The position numbers and the translations under genes are program-made. From Anthopleura xanthogrammica (lineage: Eukaryota > Cnidaria > Anthozoa > Actiniaria > Actiniidae): a DNA stretch of 64,000 nucleotides. The stretch covers positions 16,095,351 to 16,159,350 of the forward strand of contig OZ025209.1 of the NCBI GenBank assembly GCA_964019055.1. Direction: 5' to 3'. The notes beneath the pieces were generated by a model. That model did no database searches. It was not told the DNA's origin and was given only the letters and a program-made list of their open reading frames with translations. This document shows, piece by piece, positions 63,101-64,000 of the stretch (positions are counted from its first letter, which is position 1; each line of letters starts with the position of its first letter).

Positions 63101-64000
63101 GGGGTGTAAAAACCATGCTTGTGTCACGTACAATAAGCTTAAATTTCTACTTATTTAAAACAGAAATTTATTCAAATATTAACGAAAACAATTGTAATAT
63201 TCCTTTGAATAAGGATTGTTTATAGTAAATTTTTTAAATTTGATCACGGAAAGCCAACTTCAAAGAAATAGCGAGCGATTTTTACATTTTCAAGAAACTC
63301 ATTTATTTATTTATTTCCTGATCTGTAATTATTCGTTTAAATTTGACAATGCTGACAAAATTTTTGTTTTTCCTGTTATGGAATTTTATACAATAAGTCG
63401 CACTTCTAAAGTACTTCTATAGAGTAATACAGCAATACGAAAATTAAGATAAATTTCATTACATGCTTTATATAAAAATTAATCTTTGCACGTTTAATTT
63501 TATAGATTTTTTTTCTGTCATAGTTTAATTCAGTTCAATGAATGACAGTTTCGTAGTTGATGTGATAATTCTTGTTTTTTCATGACGGATTGTTAAAAAA
63601 TATTTAAACCTTCTGTAAGCATATTTTGCATGCTATTTGTGAGTGATTTGCACAACAATGGTCTTTTGAAGTCATTTCAACATGAAGAACAATAATAAAT
63701 TATTATAGAGAAAAGCAATTCTTTTGTAATTATTGTTTCATAGATGTAGGATAATTATAGGAATTCTGTTGATTCTGAAAATCCTGAAGGGATTTTGTAT
63801 AAAATGATTTAAATCTTGTTTGTCGTAATTAATTGTTAGCCATGATGCACGGCATGATACAGTACAGTGACTCACTCTTGCATGGATGATTTTCATCCAT
63901 GAATATTAGTGATGCTAGCTAAATCACCATGCGTTTAACACATGTCATCTATAATACTTTATACAAGCATGTTATATTATTAGCATTAGGGATAATTATG
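60194..64000. other. AT-rich sequence to the window edge
   Basis: Probably intron of the gene starting at 58299. Apart from the two tentative small exons near 62467 and 62604, I see no recognisable coding, RNA or repeat feature. The ORFs are short with AT-driven Phe, Lys and Ile content. Confidence 0.5.
62604..62647 (+). other. Candidate internal exon of the 58299 gene
   Basis: Acceptor GGCTATAG and donor GAAC/GTAAGT bound 44 bases that in one frame read ELEEDVEDGSPRSR. The acidic, serine-rich text looks coding. A candidate 16-nt exon at 62467-62482 would supply the right phase. No homology supports it. Confidence 0.3.

Overview
The window is eukaryotic nuclear DNA. It is AT-rich, intron-rich and full of short palindromic transposon relics, tRNA-derived SINEs and long simple-sequence arrays. 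The host is most likely a cnidarian, probably an anthozoan (sea anemone or coral). This rests on the near-human exon-by-exon HIRA, the secreted thrombospondin-repeat protein with its own cysteine modules, the tyrosine-recombinase-like mobile gene and the MITE families. The assignment is inference; no ribosomal or mitochondrial marker is present.

Layout from left to right: (1) 537-1879, plus strand, a two-exon gene for a small secreted, highly charged, cysteine-free protein. (2) 2851-9739, minus strand, a seven-exon gene for a 1055-residue secreted protein: a long low-complexity region, four thrombospondin type-1 domains and two copies of a six-cysteine module, every junction in phase 1. (3) 10717-28474, plus strand, a complete 31-exon HIRA histone chaperone gene (1003 residues). 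(4) 28475-37027, gene-poor spacer. (5) 37028-46504, plus strand, a three-exon class A GPCR with a long acidic tail. (6) 46505-51982, spacer. (7) 51983-57306, minus strand, a 12-exon gene for a secreted or membrane-anchored six-bladed NHL-like beta-propeller. (8) 58299 onward, plus strand, the first exon of a gene that probably runs out of the window. (9) 59138-60193, a 1.06-kb element with inverted termini carrying a core-deleted tyrosine-recombinase gene on the minus strand.

Genes 2 and 3 are divergent and share a 977-bp spacer; genes 7 and 8 are divergent and share a 992-bp spacer. Genes 1 and 2, and genes 5 and 7, are convergent. No functional partnership between neighbours is evident. HIRA is a nuclear chromatin factor, gene products 1, 2 and 7 enter the secretory pathway, and gene product 5 is a plasma-membrane receptor.

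The most unusual signal is a recurring mobile-element architecture seen three times (about 4955-5656, 12461-12965 and 58983-60193). Each has a 140-180-bp imperfect hairpin placed immediately outside one of two inverted termini, next to a TTTATT-rich junction. One copy encodes a tyrosine-recombinase-family protein whose catalytic core has been deleted, one has a possible N-terminal fragment of the same family, and one has no coding capacity. All gene models were assembled by hand from splice signals, reading phase and homology recalled from family knowledge; none was checked against transcripts or databases.
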